A stretch of 49,902 nucleotides of DNA from Saprospiraceae bacterium UBA3362 (GCA_002360455.1 DEQQ01000008.1:1-49902), one strand, 5' to 3'; counted from the stretch's first letter, positions 1 to 9,240 are shown. Numbers and translations: made by a program. The notes: generated from the letters alone by a model not told the origin.

Positions 1-2715
1 AACTCTATCTTGAGTATCATTGTATTTGTTGTTATGGTCTGCATCCTGATAATAAACTTGGTTCTGTCTTAATACATCAGAAGCCCCAATTCTCAATCCG
101 AATTTTCCAAATTTTTTGAATACCTGAAAGTCAATAACTGTTCTTCCTTTTTCAAATATATCAGTTCTTGTTTCCCCGTATTTAGGATCAATTCCCACCA
201 AGCCTATACGGTCAGAAACATAATTGAGCTGTACGTTTGCAGAAAACGTTCTATTTTCATTTTCATATTGAAGTCCAATATTTGCAACCAATGGGGCTTG
301 ACCTTGCAAGGCTCTGTTTTGTTTTGAATGGCTTCCTTCAAAAAACTGAACTTTACTTTTACTCAAGGTTAAATTAGAATAGGTGCTTAGGTTATGGAAA
401 AATTTGGAAGAATGGATGAAGCCCAAACTTTTTCTAATCTCCAATTCTATACCATAGATTTGAGCCGACTTTTGATTTTGATATGTGAACGTTGTAAATG
501 GCTGTGTTACATCCAAACTCATTTCTATTGGATTGCTTATTTGCTTATAAAAGGCTCCAACAGAAATTAACTCAATATTGGTTGGATAAAATTCATACCG
601 AACATCCGCATGGTTTAAGCTTGCAGTAGTAAGACTTGGATTGCCTTTGATTTCTGCATTTTTTTCAAAATTATAAAACGCAAAGGGAGCAATCTCTCTA
701 TACTCCGGTCGGTTGATAGACTGATAATAACTTACTCTTACAAACTGTTTTTCTTTTGGTGAATATTTTAAATTGATGGTAGGCAATACAAAAAGTTCAT
801 TTTGCTTAGCAATCGCCTTTGTTAGATACGGATTTGTCAAAGACAAATTTTGAGTTTCTACTCTCACACCTCCGTTCAACTCAATCTTGTTACTCCATTT
901 ATAGGTAGAAGAAACAAAAGGAGAAATATTTTGAGTTTTACCATAATAATTGGATAACTCCTTATTCGTTTTTTCGATCATGAATAGTTTATGATTTCCC
1001 ATCTGATCAAAATTCAAATCTTTTTCAGGATTTAATGTAACTTCAGAAGGACAATCTCCTGCATACACAAAATTTCTTGTCTCAAATTTTCTATCTCTCC
1101 ACTGCCCTGAGATGCCTGATTTAATTTTTAATGCATCAGAAAGTAAAGTCAACTCTACCCCGGAGAGGATTGAATAATTGTTCTCACTGAGATTGGAGAA
1201 AAAACGACCGGTACTCGAATTAAAAAAATCTCCTTTCACAAGAACAAATCCTTCCGTCTCGGGTGTCTTGGCATAAGAAGCAATTTTATAATCCGGGTTT
1301 TCGCGTACTAATGAGTTGTAACTTAATTGAGAAAAGAAATTGAGTTTGCCTGAAAGAGGAAGTTCATAACTCAGACTGTGTGTTCTGAAGATATTAAAAT
1401 TCACATAATTAGAAAGGTTATTTACTTCAACTTGATCTGTAATATTGGCTATTCCACTTCGAGATACAGTATTTAAATCCAAACTTTTGGATAAAAAGTT
1501 GGCAAACTGAAATTTATGTTTTTGATATTGAAGAGACAAATTGCATAATGCTCCTCCTGTATAATTATTCCTAAAGCTTATGTCTTTAAAATCACTCACC
1601 TGACCACTGCCGTCAAAATTTCGGGTTACCCCTTCTACAATTCTTCTGGTATTTGAGTAATTGACAGCAAAAACGATTCCCATACTCAGATCTTCCTTGA
1701 ACTGAATCGGGATGGCCAGTGAATACTGAAATCTTGAATTCGGTGCAGCATCAGAAACTTGGTTTTTCCAATTGTGTTCCAACAGAGTAGTATTGGTTTC
1801 CAATTTATATTTTTCTTGCTCGGTAGGAATGCTAGTTTTGGTATTGAATGACTCAAAATCAAGATTGGGCAGTCTTCTGTTTTTATCTAAAAATAAAAAT
1901 TTCTCCTGTGTTTTTAGTTCAAACTCTCTAAATGGTTTGAAGCTTGTATTGCTTATAGAATTCAATCCTATACTGATGCTCTGTGACTTTTCGGTAGGAA
2001 TGGATTTGGTATTGATCTTGATGATTCCTCCTCCAAAATCAGAGGAAAGTTCCGGCGAACCCGATTTAATAATTTGAATATTATCTATTAATCCTGATGG
2101 AATCAAGTCAAATGAAAATGCTTTGCGATCTGTTTCTGTAGATGCCAATTGCTGATTGTCCAAATAGCTTGCATTGTATCTGTCATTCATCCCTCTGATA
2201 ATCACAAATTTGTTTTCTTGTATAGAGGTTCCCGTAATCCGCTTCATCACATCAGACACGTTGCGATCAGGAGATTTTCTGAACTGATCTGCTGAAATTC
2301 CATCAGAAATAACAGCGGTATTTCTTCTCGCTTGCAGTTGTGCAACATTGGTTGACTTTTCAATTCGTTCTACAATTTGAACTTCAGCCAAGTTGGTATT
2401 CTCTGTGATCAATTCTACATTTATCGTATAGCTTTCTTTATCTAGAAGCTCCACATTAAATGTTTGTTTTTCATATCCAATGTAGTGGACTACAAGCTCA
2501 TATTTTCCGGGGGCGCAATGAAGTTCAAACTCGCCATTAAAATCTGTAATTGTCCCTTTTGTACCATTCAAAATAGATACGGTGGCACCAATCGCCGGCT
2601 CGTTAGATTTATCTCCTTTGGTCTCCACTTTTCCTTTGATGGAGGCTGTTTGTGCATACAATCCGGTCCACCCGAATCCCAGCATCAAGAGCGTTAAAAA
2701 AATTTTGTTTAACAT
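1..2715 (-). CDS. TonB-dependent outer-membrane receptor (C-terminus cut by window edge)
   Basis: An open frame runs from ATG at 2715 to base 1 without a stop (905 codons), so the gene continues beyond the window. Residues 1-22 form a signal peptide ending in GLYAQ. Residues about 25-115 resemble the carboxypeptidase-regulatory-like domain found before many Bacteroidota receptors (IGATVSILNGTKGTITDFNG). A plug domain follows (VMKRITGTSIQ, IIRGMNDRYN), then a long beta-barrel rich in alternating aromatic strands (for example NGGVRVETQNLSL and VRVSYYQSINRPEYREIAPF). Such receptors import siderophores, cobalamin or glycans across the outer membrane using TonB energy. The RPEYRE-type barrel is common in Bacteroidota receptors of unknown substrate. 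No SusD-like partner is visible, so the substrate cannot be named. Confidence 0.93.
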   Translation of the reverse strand, partial: MLNKIFLTLLMLGFGWTGLYAQTASIKGKVETKGDKSNEPAIGATVSILNGTKGTITDFNGEFELHCAPGKYELVVHYIGYEKQTFNVELLDKESYTINVELITENTNLAEVQIVERIEKSTNVAQLQARRNTAVISDGISADQFRKSPDRNVSDVMKRITGTSIQENKFVIIRGMNDRYNASYLDNQQLASTETDRKAFSFDLIPSGLIDNIQIIKSGSPELSSDFGGGIIKINTKSIPTEKSQSISIGLNSISNTSFKPFREFELKTQEKFLFLDKNRRLPNLDFESFNTKTSIPTEQEKYKLETNTTLLEHNWKNQVSDAAPNSRFQYSLAIPIQFKEDLSMGIVFAVNYSNTRRIVEGVTRNFDGSGQVSDFKDISFRNNYTGGALCNLSLQYQKHKFQFANFLSKSLDLNTVSRSGIANITDQVEVNNLSNYVNFNIFRTHSLSYELPLSGKLNFFSQLSYNSLVRENPDYKIASYAKTPETEGFVLVKGDFFNSSTGRFFSNLSENNYSILSGVELTLLSDALKIKSGISGQWRDRKFETRNFVYAGDCPSEVTLNPEKDLNFDQMGNHKLFMIEKTNKELSNYYGKTQNISPFVSSTYKWSNKIELNGGVRVETQNLSLTNPYLTKAIAKQNELFVLPTINLKYSPKEKQFVRVSYYQSINRPEYREIAPFAFYNFEKNAEIKGNPSLTTASLNHADVRYEFYPTNIELISVGAFYKQISNPIEMSLDVTQPFTTFTYQNQKSAQIYGIELEIRKSLGFIHSSKFFHNLSTYSNLTLSKSKVQFFEGSHSKQNRALQGQAPLVANIGLQYENENRTFSANVQLNYVSDRIGLVGIDPKYGETRTDIFEKGRTVIDFQVFKKFGKFGLRIGASDVLRQNQVYYQDADHNNKYNDTQDRV

Positions 2716-2735
2716 AAATTCCTTGTTTGATGCTG

Positions 2736-2743
2736 CAAAATTA
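2736..2743 (-). promoter_or_regulatory. Bacteroidota -7 box for the TonB receptor
   Basis: TAATTTTG on the minus strand fits the Bacteroidota TAnnTTTG element. It lies 20 nt before the receptor ATG. No good TTTG -33 element is visible at the expected spacing, so the assignment is tentative. Confidence 0.4.
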
Positions 2744-2930
2744 AGATGGAGTTTCAGGCTGCTCAGAAAACAGAGGTTATGTAATTATTATCTCTGTATT
2801 ACCAAATTGTAAACCAATACATTACATTTATTTATATTTATTAAACATTTATTATTAATTATTTATATAATATTTATTTCAATATTTGGGAGTTTTTAGC
2901 TTAGTATTTTCTCATCTTTAAAAATTAGAT

Positions 2931-2938
2931 TAACTTTG
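2931..2938 (+). promoter_or_regulatory. Bacteroidota -7 box for the GT2 gene
   Basis: TAACTTTG fits TAnnTTTG and lies 12 nt before ATG 2951, implying a very short leader. A TTG inside this box (2936) could be mistaken for the start codon. The surrounding 2716-2950 stretch is very AT-rich and holds nothing else I recognise. Confidence 0.4.
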
Positions 2939-2950
2939 ATTTTTCAATCT

Positions 2951-3667
2951 ATGAATCCAATATTATCTATCATTATACCTGTTTACAATGAAGAGCGGAC
3001 CATCCACCTTATTCTGAACAAAGTACTCGAAGTGAAACTCAACTACCAGTTTGAGAAGGAGATTATCTTGGTCAATGATTGCTCTAAAGACCAAAGTGAA
3101 CAAGTTATCCAAAATTATATTCAAGCTCATCCTGAAGCTCGTTTTAGTTATTATGCTCATTCGGTCAATCAGGGCAAAGGGGCTGCATTGCATACCGGGA
3201 TCCAAAAAGCTATAGGGGATTATGTGATCATTCAGGATGCAGACCTCGAGTACGATCCCAGAGAATATAATGATCTTCTAAAGCCTATCATGGAGGGTTT
3301 TGCAGACGTGGTGTACGGTTCAAGATTTATGGGAGGACAGCCTCACCGTATTTTATTTTTTTGGCATTCTATAGGAAATAAATTGCTTACCTTTATTTCT
3401 AACATGTTTACCAATCTCAATCTTACAGATATGGAGACTTGTTATAAATTATTCAAGGCAGAAACAATAAAGTCTTTGGATCTTAAAGAAAAACGATTTG
3501 GCTTTGAACCTGAGGTCACTGCAAAAATAGCTAGAATTCCAAAAATTAGAATTTACGAAATTGGAATTTCTTACTACGGAAGAACCTATGCAGAAGGCAA
3601 AAAAATAAATTGGAAAGATGGTTTTCGCGCCATCTACTGCATTCTCAAATACAATCTCTTTAGATAA
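2951..3667 (+). CDS. Family 2 glycosyltransferase (dolichyl-phosphate mannosyltransferase-like)
   Basis: This soluble 238-residue GT-A glycosyltransferase starts at ATG 2951 (MNPILSIIIPVYNEE). An upstream in-frame TTG at 2936 sits in a probable promoter box and was rejected. The visible GT2 signatures are IIPVYNEERT at the N-terminus, ILVNDCSKD for nucleotide-sugar binding, NQGKGAALHTGI, the metal-binding IIQDADLEYDP motif, YGSRFMGG, and the acceptor-side stretch KRFGFEPEVTAKI with YYGRTYAEGKKI. This pattern matches polyprenyl-phosphate sugar transferases of the DPM1 type, which charge a lipid carrier at the inner face of the membrane. No C-terminal membrane helices are present. It converges on queE with only 3 nt between the stops. 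Confidence 0.9.
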   Translation: MNPILSIIIPVYNEERTIHLILNKVLEVKLNYQFEKEIILVNDCSKDQSEQVIQNYIQAHPEARFSYYAHSVNQGKGAALHTGIQKAIGDYVIIQDADLEYDPREYNDLLKPIMEGFADVVYGSRFMGGQPHRILFFWHSIGNKLLTFISNMFTNLNLTDMETCYKLFKAETIKSLDLKEKRFGFEPEVTAKIARIPKIRIYEIGISYYGRTYAEGKKINWKDGFRAIYCILKYNLFR

Positions 3668-3670
3668 AAA

Positions 3671-4309
3671 TTATCTTATCCCAATATCTTTGTGAGTCTG
3701 AAGGCTTAATTTCCACATTGGATTTGCCAAACAAAATGCTATGGCTTTCTGAGTGTTTTGCATTTTGTCTTCATTGTCCATGGGTTGAATGTAAAAATGC
3801 TCAAAGTCCAACTGTTCAAACATTTCAGGTTGAAAATTTTCTTGAGGGTAAATAAATTTTAATTCATCACCTCTGTTCACTATTATTTTAGAATTGGGTT
3901 TTGGACTCATGCAAATCCAATCTACAGTCGATGGAACTTCGATTGTTCCATTGGTCTCAATTGCGACTTCAAATCCGTGTATATGCAGTTGCTCTATCAA
4001 CTCATCATCCAATTGCAGCAAAGGCTCTCCTCCTGTACAGACCACATATTTGGATGCTTTAGTATACTGTTGAGGCCATAGTGAATCCACTATTTTAGCC
4101 AACTCCGAAGCTTGATATTTTCCACCCAATGTTCCATTTGTGCCTACAAAATCGGTATCACAAAATTGGCAAATCGCACTTGATCTGTCTTCTTCTCTTC
4201 CATTCCATAAATTGCAACCGCTGAAACGAAGAAACACAGCGGGTCTTCCTGCTCGTGCAGCCTCTCCTTGCAGAGTATAAAATATTTCTTTTACAGAATA
4301 ATTGCCCAT
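3671..4309 (-). CDS. queE: 7-carboxy-7-deazaguanine synthase QueE
   Basis: QueE is a radical-SAM enzyme that converts 6-carboxy-tetrahydropterin to 7-carboxy-7-deazaguanine in the preQ0/queuosine pathway. The 212-residue protein starts MGNYSVKEIFYTLQGE, the typical QueE opening. Its iron-sulphur cluster motif is C32-x14-C47-x2-C50, the expanded CX14CX2C form found in some QueE proteins instead of CX3CX2C. VVCTGGEPLLQ is the SAM-binding GGEP motif, and AIETNGT follows. It is the last gene of the glycan operon, 8 nt after the thioredoxin-fold gene. Its product feeds the same tRNA modification as tgt at 16082 (+), although the two are not co-transcribed. Confidence 0.95.
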   Translation of the reverse strand: MGNYSVKEIFYTLQGEAARAGRPAVFLRFSGCNLWNGREEDRSSAICQFCDTDFVGTNGTLGGKYQASELAKIVDSLWPQQYTKASKYVVCTGGEPLLQLDDELIEQLHIHGFEVAIETNGTIEVPSTVDWICMSPKPNSKIIVNRGDELKFIYPQENFQPEMFEQLDFEHFYIQPMDNEDKMQNTQKAIAFCLANPMWKLSLQTHKDIGIR

Positions 4310-4317
4310 AGAAAAGA

Positions 4318-5166
4318 TTACTGCATCAGCAGATCCAATGAATGAAATAGTTGATCGATTTGATGAAAATCATGCGGCTGAAAAACCTTGCGTATAGTGC
4401 CAAACGGATCTACATAAAATAATCGTGGATTACCAATTTCCTTGGCATAAACTGCCTCACTCAACAGTCTACAGTCTCCTATAAGATGTACATTGTTTGC
4501 CAAATTCGGAAAAAGTTGATTTAGCTCATCCTTAGTCTCATCGGCAAGAAATACAATAAGAATCTCTTTATTTAGCTTGTATTTCCATTCAGAAAATTGA
4601 GCAATTAATGTTTCGTCTGCACCTTTCAAAAAAGAGCAAAAAATAAGCAATAAAGGCTTTTGCATCATTTCAACCAATTCCAATTGCTGCCCTCGAATAT
4701 CCGGAGCTATAATTGGCGTCAAAAAATGACCTTCAAATCGCTCAATAAACGCTTTTACGGGAGGACCCTTGGCCAATTCTACTTGATAAAAACTTGGACC
4801 GGTAGAATTTTCTTTTGGGTTGGTTTCCGCTTCTTGATTTTTCTGTAGGTCTTTGTTTGAAGTATCGGATGAATCATCATTTCGATTCAATCCCGGGATT
4901 TTTTCGTCGATTGCATCTATTGCTTTTTGCAAGCTTGATGAAATCCTGTTCGATTGATTTGATGAATCAGACAAACTGTCTGAACTTATATTATTCTTTA
5001 ATAAACTACTGTCTGCTTTTATGAGAACTTGCGTGTCCAAGCCATTCAAAAGAAAAATTGAATCCGGTCGGTTGCCTGGCTGTGCCACTTCTTCAATTTG
5101 CGCCAAGCTAAAAGTAGAATAAACAGCCCCTAAAAAAATAAAAAAACATTTAATTTTCTTCTTCAA
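4318..5166 (-). CDS. Exported thioredoxin-fold protein without a CxxC active site
   Basis: The protein is about 282 residues. I chose TTG 5166 (MKKKIKCFFIFLGAVYSTFSLAQ) because it gives a clean signal peptide; TTG 5172 is also possible and no ATG is nearby. A low-complexity Ser/Asp/Asn-rich linker follows (about residues 30-110). After it comes a domain resembling the AhpC/TSA-TlpA thioredoxin fold: APDIRGQQLEL, KPLLLIFCS, ILIVFLADET, and NPRLFYVDPFGTIRKVF near the end. The usual WCxxC redox pair is replaced by FCSFLKG, so thiol-disulphide exchange of the normal kind is unlikely. It overlaps the end of the HddC-GmhB gene by 17 nt and precedes queE by 8 nt. The family is known; its function here is not. 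Confidence 0.7.
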   Translation of the reverse strand: MKKKIKCFFIFLGAVYSTFSLAQIEEVAQPGNRPDSIFLLNGLDTQVLIKADSSLLKNNISSDSLSDSSNQSNRISSSLQKAIDAIDEKIPGLNRNDDSSDTSNKDLQKNQEAETNPKENSTGPSFYQVELAKGPPVKAFIERFEGHFLTPIIAPDIRGQQLELVEMMQKPLLLIFCSFLKGADETLIAQFSEWKYKLNKEILIVFLADETKDELNQLFPNLANNVHLIGDCRLLSEAVYAKEIGNPRLFYVDPFGTIRKVFQPHDFHQIDQLFHSLDLLMQ

Positions 5167-6415
5167 ACTCAAGTATTTTTGGAATCAACTCATCAAACGA
5201 CAAAATTACAAGATTTGGTACACACTCTTCCAATTGCTTTTGATTTTCAGGGTTTACCATTGCAACTGACCATACTCCGGCCCTTTTGGCCGCCTCAACA
5301 TCCGATACACTATCTCCAACAAAATAACTTTTTTTTGGGTCAATTTCCGTAAATTCCTTTAATGCCGCATCCAACATCCCAGGCTTGGGTTTTCTGCAAT
5401 TGCAATTTTCGGAAGCCAAATGAGGACAGTAATAAACTTTATCCACAGTTATTCCATAAGTTCTCATTTGGTCCACCATATATTCATGAATGTTATCAAG
5501 CTGAGCCTCCGTCATTACAGCTTTTCCAATTCCTTGTTGATTGGTAACAACAACAATTCTGCCAAAATAAGCTTGGATTTTAGCCAAATGAATCAGCAGA
5601 TTTTTTTTGAACTCAAATTCGGATAATGATTTTACATAATCAGATTTTCTTAACACATTAATCACTCCGTCGCGATCCAACATCAAACATCGATTTCTGG
5701 AGGTTTGAATAAGTTCTTCTTTTTTTTGTTCAGAAAAAATTTGATTGGCTGAATGAAAATCTTCAGGAATTCCTATATCAATAAAAAACGAATCAAATTC
5801 GCAGTGAGCAATTTTTAGCTCTTCAGTTTTTTGTTCTAATATTTGTTTTTCGAATGAAAATACTTCGGGACAATTGTCAAAGATATTTTTATCGGAAATG
5901 TAATAAATTCCGGCATTAATCCATCCATGAGTTATAGCCTGTTTTTCTTTGAATGCTGTAATCAATCCTTCTTCTGTAGAACTAAACGTTCCATAGCGAT
6001 GCGGATGCAATACTTGCTTGGAGGCCAAGACCAATTTGGAGTTCAGAAGCTTTGATTTCTTTTCCAATTCACTGAAATCAATTTCAAAATAGCTATCTGC
6101 ATTGACAACATAAAAATTTTGAGTCGTACAATGTTGGGATGCATAAGCAATGGCTCCACCTGTTCCTAAAGCATAGGGTTCTACAACAAAAATCGAATTA
6201 AGATGAGCAAACTCTTGGTTGATATACTCTATAATTTTCTCTGCCTGATAATTTAATGAAAAAATATATCGATCTATAGATTGAGTTTGAAGATACTGCA
6301 ATAAATAATGTAGAAAAGGTTTTCCGGCTACTCCGGCTAATGGTTTTGGATCCTCATTGAGTAAATGTTTTAGCCTTGTCCCAAAGCCACCCGCAAGAAT
6401 TATCAGCTCTCTCAA
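5150..6415 (-). CDS. Fused heptose-1-phosphate guanylyltransferase / heptose-1,7-bisphosphate phosphatase (HddC-GmhB)
   Basis: This is a 421-residue two-domain enzyme. Residues 1-230 form a sugar nucleotidyltransferase (LAGGFGTRLKHLLNEDPKPL, then VVNADSYFE as the metal site and INAGIYYI). Residues about 243-415 form a HAD phosphatase of the GmhB type: DRDGVIN at 247-253 carries the two catalytic aspartates, VVTNQQGIGK is motif II, YYCPH...CNCRKPKPG is the zinc knuckle, and FVGDSVSDVEAAKRAG is motif IV. Together these perform the last two steps to GDP-D-glycero-alpha-D-manno-heptose: removal of the C7 phosphate, then guanylyl transfer. The start is TTG 6415 (MRELIILAGG). It lies 13 nt after gmhA, whose product is on the same pathway. 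GDP rather than ADP specificity is inferred from the alpha-series kinase partner hddA. Confidence 0.88.
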   Translation of the reverse strand: MRELIILAGGFGTRLKHLLNEDPKPLAGVAGKPFLHYLLQYLQTQSIDRYIFSLNYQAEKIIEYINQEFAHLNSIFVVEPYALGTGGAIAYASQHCTTQNFYVVNADSYFEIDFSELEKKSKLLNSKLVLASKQVLHPHRYGTFSSTEEGLITAFKEKQAITHGWINAGIYYISDKNIFDNCPEVFSFEKQILEQKTEELKIAHCEFDSFFIDIGIPEDFHSANQIFSEQKKEELIQTSRNRCLMLDRDGVINVLRKSDYVKSLSEFEFKKNLLIHLAKIQAYFGRIVVVTNQQGIGKAVMTEAQLDNIHEYMVDQMRTYGITVDKVYYCPHLASENCNCRKPKPGMLDAALKEFTEIDPKKSYFVGDSVSDVEAAKRAGVWSVAMVNPENQKQLEECVPNLVILSFDELIPKILEFEEEN

Positions 6416-6428
6416 AATGATCTTATTT

Positions 6429-7019
6429 TTAGAAATAATATTCCTCCACCAACTGGCATAAAATATGCCCTACAAGGATATGCGTTTCTTGGATTCGAGG
6501 GGTATCATTGGAAGCTGCAGGCAACCAAAAATCACATTGATCTTTCATCAAGCCACCTTTTGCTCCGGTTAAAGAAACAGTAATCATTTGTTTGGTCTTG
6601 GCTGCATCGAGTGCAGCAACAATATTTTTGCTGTTGCCAGACGTACTAATGCCAATCAAAACATCTCCCGGCCGTCCCACTCCGTCTATATATCTTTTGT
6701 ACACAACATCATAAGAATAATCATTGGCCACAGCAGTTAGGTAAGAGGTATTGCAATGCAATGCTTCTCCTGCCAATGCCGGCCTGTCATGATAAAATCG
6801 TCCACTCAATTCAGCTGCCAAATGTTGCGCATCTGCTGCACTGCCTCCATTTCCACAAAAATAAACTCTCCCATTATTCTTCAATGACCTTACAATGACT
6901 TGAGCAAGCTCATCCATTGTTTTGAGCAATGCATCATTCTCCACAAGAGCTTGTTTCGTTTGTATTGATTCTGAAATAATGGATTTAATTTTTCCAATCA
7001 TGATTTTTGACTTTTCCAA
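6429..7019 (-). CDS. gmhA: Sedoheptulose-7-phosphate isomerase GmhA
   Basis: GmhA converts sedoheptulose 7-phosphate to D-glycero-D-manno-heptose 7-phosphate, the first step of heptose synthesis. The 196-residue protein has the SIS fold. GNGGSAADAQHLAAELSGRF holds the substrate loop with its metal and catalytic His/Glu residues, GISTSGNSKNIVAAL is the phosphate-binding Ser loop, and ETHILVGHILCQLVE is the C-terminal helix with the zinc histidine. The ATG at 7019 overlaps the end of hddA by 22 nt; an internal ATG at 7001 (MIGKIKS) is an equally reasonable start and would almost remove the overlap. It is followed after 9 nt by the HddC-GmhB fusion. Confidence 0.95.
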   Translation of the reverse strand: MEKSKIMIGKIKSIISESIQTKQALVENDALLKTMDELAQVIVRSLKNNGRVYFCGNGGSAADAQHLAAELSGRFYHDRPALAGEALHCNTSYLTAVANDYSYDVVYKRYIDGVGRPGDVLIGISTSGNSKNIVAALDAAKTKQMITVSLTGAKGGLMKDQCDFWLPAASNDTPRIQETHILVGHILCQLVEEYYF

Positions 7020-8029
7020 CTTTGAACACCAAAGTCTGTAAACTGATAATTCATGGTATAACCATCCAAAGAGTTCAATTGTTTGATGACTTCATGACGA
7101 CTGTTTCGAGGACAATAAAAAAACATAAATCCACCACCACCGGCCCCTGAGATCTTACCGCCTGTTGCTCCTGCTTTTTTCGCAGTCTCATACAGATTAT
7201 CCAAATAGGCATTGGAGACATTATTGGCAATTTTTCTTTTTTGCATAAACCCATAGTCCAATATTGTCCCAATCTGATGCAAATTCCCTTTTAATAAAGC
7301 GTCCTTCATCTGTTTTGCTTGATCCTTGAGTTGATGCATTGCATCCAAAGAAGAATCTTTTTTTTGTTCCACATTCTTTTGTTGCTCCTTTATAATTTCT
7401 GAAGACTGTCTGCTTGAAGATGTAAAATAAAGAATGACATTATTCTCCAATTCTCTGATCAATTCTTGACGAATTCTCAATGGGTTGACAATAACTTGAT
7501 CTTCTGCCATAAACTCCATAAAATTAAACCCACCAAAAGTAGCAGCATATTGGTCTTGCTTCCCACCTGCAAGGCCAAGATCTTTTCGTTCTATCTCATA
7601 GGCCAAATGGGCAAGGTCATAATCTCCAAAAGGAAGATTGAGCCATTCCGAAAACACTTTCAATATAGCAACAACTAATGTAGATGAGGTCCCCAATCCA
7701 CTTCCTGCCGGAACATCCATAGCTGTCGTCAATCTAAAACCATGCTTCGGCAAAACATTCATTTGTTTTAGTCTGTGGTATATGCCGTATTGCAGATCTA
7801 AGCCGGGTTCCGGAATATGATTTTCGTCAAATAAAAAACTGATTCGTTTATTTTGATCTACAGAATAAAATTCTACTTTTTCTTCCTGAAGTAATTCTAT
7901 ACTTGCATGAGCAAACAAAGAAATTGTAGCATTGAGTATAGCCCCTCCATACAAATCACTGTATGGACTTACATCTGTTCCTCCACCTGCCAGACCAATT
8001 CGAAATGGAGCTTTACTTCTGTATATCAT
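6998..8029 (-). CDS. hddA: D-glycero-alpha-D-manno-heptose-7-phosphate kinase HddA (GHMP kinase)
   Basis: This kinase phosphorylates heptose 7-phosphate at C1 to the alpha-1,7-bisphosphate, the branch that leads to GDP-heptose. The 343-residue GHMP-kinase protein opens MIYRSKAPFRIGLAGGGTDVSPY, the signature of the HddA/fucokinase group. The ATP-binding GHMP motif is PAGSGLGTSS (107-116), and the C-terminal glycine loop is GGKISGAGGGGFMFFY. It overlaps the GT4 gene upstream by 17 nt and gmhA downstream by 22 nt, so translation is probably coupled. With gmhA and the fusion enzyme it completes the four-activity GDP-heptose pathway in three genes. Confidence 0.92.
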   Translation of the reverse strand: MIYRSKAPFRIGLAGGGTDVSPYSDLYGGAILNATISLFAHASIELLQEEKVEFYSVDQNKRISFLFDENHIPEPGLDLQYGIYHRLKQMNVLPKHGFRLTTAMDVPAGSGLGTSSTLVVAILKVFSEWLNLPFGDYDLAHLAYEIERKDLGLAGGKQDQYAATFGGFNFMEFMAEDQVIVNPLRIRQELIRELENNVILYFTSSSRQSSEIIKEQQKNVEQKKDSSLDAMHQLKDQAKQMKDALLKGNLHQIGTILDYGFMQKRKIANNVSNAYLDNLYETAKKAGATGGKISGAGGGGFMFFYCPRNSRHEVIKQLNSLDGYTMNYQFTDFGVQSWKSQKS

Positions 8030-9155
8030 TTGATAAGGATTGAATTCGTTCTACAAAATGGGACCATGATAGCTTTTTCTTTTTCTCTTGAATATTTTGA
8101 ATGAACATCTGTTGATTTTGATTGAAAAAAGCAACAATAGTTTCCGCCAAATCTTTTGGATTTGGCTCGCAGACCAAGCCCACCTCTCCATGTGGAACCA
8201 ATCGTGGCAACGAACCTACATTAGTCACTACCATGGGCTTGTTGAAATGATAAGCCAAAGGTGTCACGCCACTTTGGGTAGCATTCCTATAAGGTTGTAC
8301 GACAAGATCACAGGCCGATAAATAATACTTGACCTCGCTATCTGAAATAAAATGGGTACGGAGTATGATTTGATCTTGAATTTGATCACTTTCTATCATC
8401 TCCATATATGGCTTAGAGTCTTCATAGAATTCACCCGCAATAAGGAGTCGTATGCCTGATGATTTCAAGGGTTCTGTACTCATGGCTTCCAGCAACAGGT
8501 CAAGGCCTTTGTATTTTCTTATAAAACCAAAAAATAAAATGATGGAGTCTGCCTGAGGGATATGAAGAAATTCTCTGGCTTTAGCTTGTTCGACCTGTTC
8601 ACCAAAATTATCATACAATGGATGGTCCAAAGTCATATTCGGCTTTGAGCTCGAAAAAAGTTGTAGATCCGCATTTACTTTCTCACTCATGGTAATAAAT
8701 GCATCTGCTGAATTTAAAAAATAACGAGTAAACTGCCGATCTCCGGGCCTTTTTTCATGTGGTATGACATTATCAGCTATACAGATGATCTTGCTGTGTT
8801 TGTTTTTTTGGACAATCCTTAATATTGTTCCCAAACAAGGACCCATGAAGGGCAACCAATACCTCACTATTACAAGGTCAGGTTTGAGTGTCTTGAGTTC
8901 TCTTCCTATTCTGATCCAGTTGAATGGATTCACAGAATTAATTTTGACTTTTATACTCAAATCCTTTGGTGCAGGTTCATCAGAATATTGGGTTGTACCG
9001 GGAAATAAAAAGGAAGGATATTGAAGTGAAAAGGTATAGATCGTTGTCTTAAATCCTTGAGCTTGGAATTCTCTTGCCAATCTCTCATCAAAAGAGGCTA
9101 ATCCTCCTCTTAGGGGATGCGCAGGACCTATGATAACAATACTGGACAAGGGCAC
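8013..9155 (-). CDS. Family 4 glycosyltransferase
   Basis: This 380-residue GT-B fold enzyme opens SIVIIGPAHPLRGGLASFDERLA, the N-terminal glycine loop. The C-terminal GT4 domain shows ILFFGFIRKYKGLDLLLEAM, LLIAGEFYED, the helix YYLSACDLVVQPYRNATQSGV with the Glu/Asp-type donor region, and KPMVVTNVGSLPRLVPHGEVGLVCEPN. Such enzymes transfer a nucleotide sugar to a growing glycan at the cytoplasmic membrane. Because the next genes make GDP-heptose, adding heptose to LPS or an S-layer/A-LPS type glycan is a reasonable inference, but the donor is not shown by the sequence. The start is GTG 9155 or TTG 9149; the upstream 85 nt contains no other gene. Confidence 0.88.
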   Translation of the reverse strand: MPLSSIVIIGPAHPLRGGLASFDERLAREFQAQGFKTTIYTFSLQYPSFLFPGTTQYSDEPAPKDLSIKVKINSVNPFNWIRIGRELKTLKPDLVIVRYWLPFMGPCLGTILRIVQKNKHSKIICIADNVIPHEKRPGDRQFTRYFLNSADAFITMSEKVNADLQLFSSSKPNMTLDHPLYDNFGEQVEQAKAREFLHIPQADSIILFFGFIRKYKGLDLLLEAMSTEPLKSSGIRLLIAGEFYEDSKPYMEMIESDQIQDQIILRTHFISDSEVKYYLSACDLVVQPYRNATQSGVTPLAYHFNKPMVVTNVGSLPRLVPHGEVGLVCEPNPKDLAETIVAFFNQNQQMFIQNIQEKKKKLSWSHFVERIQSLSNDIQK

Positions 9156-9240
9156 TGAGTTATGAGTTTGAGTAAAAATTGGTTTATACTACTGATAATA
9201 AAAAATTCAGCGTTGGATTGACTCATAATAGTAAGAAAAA

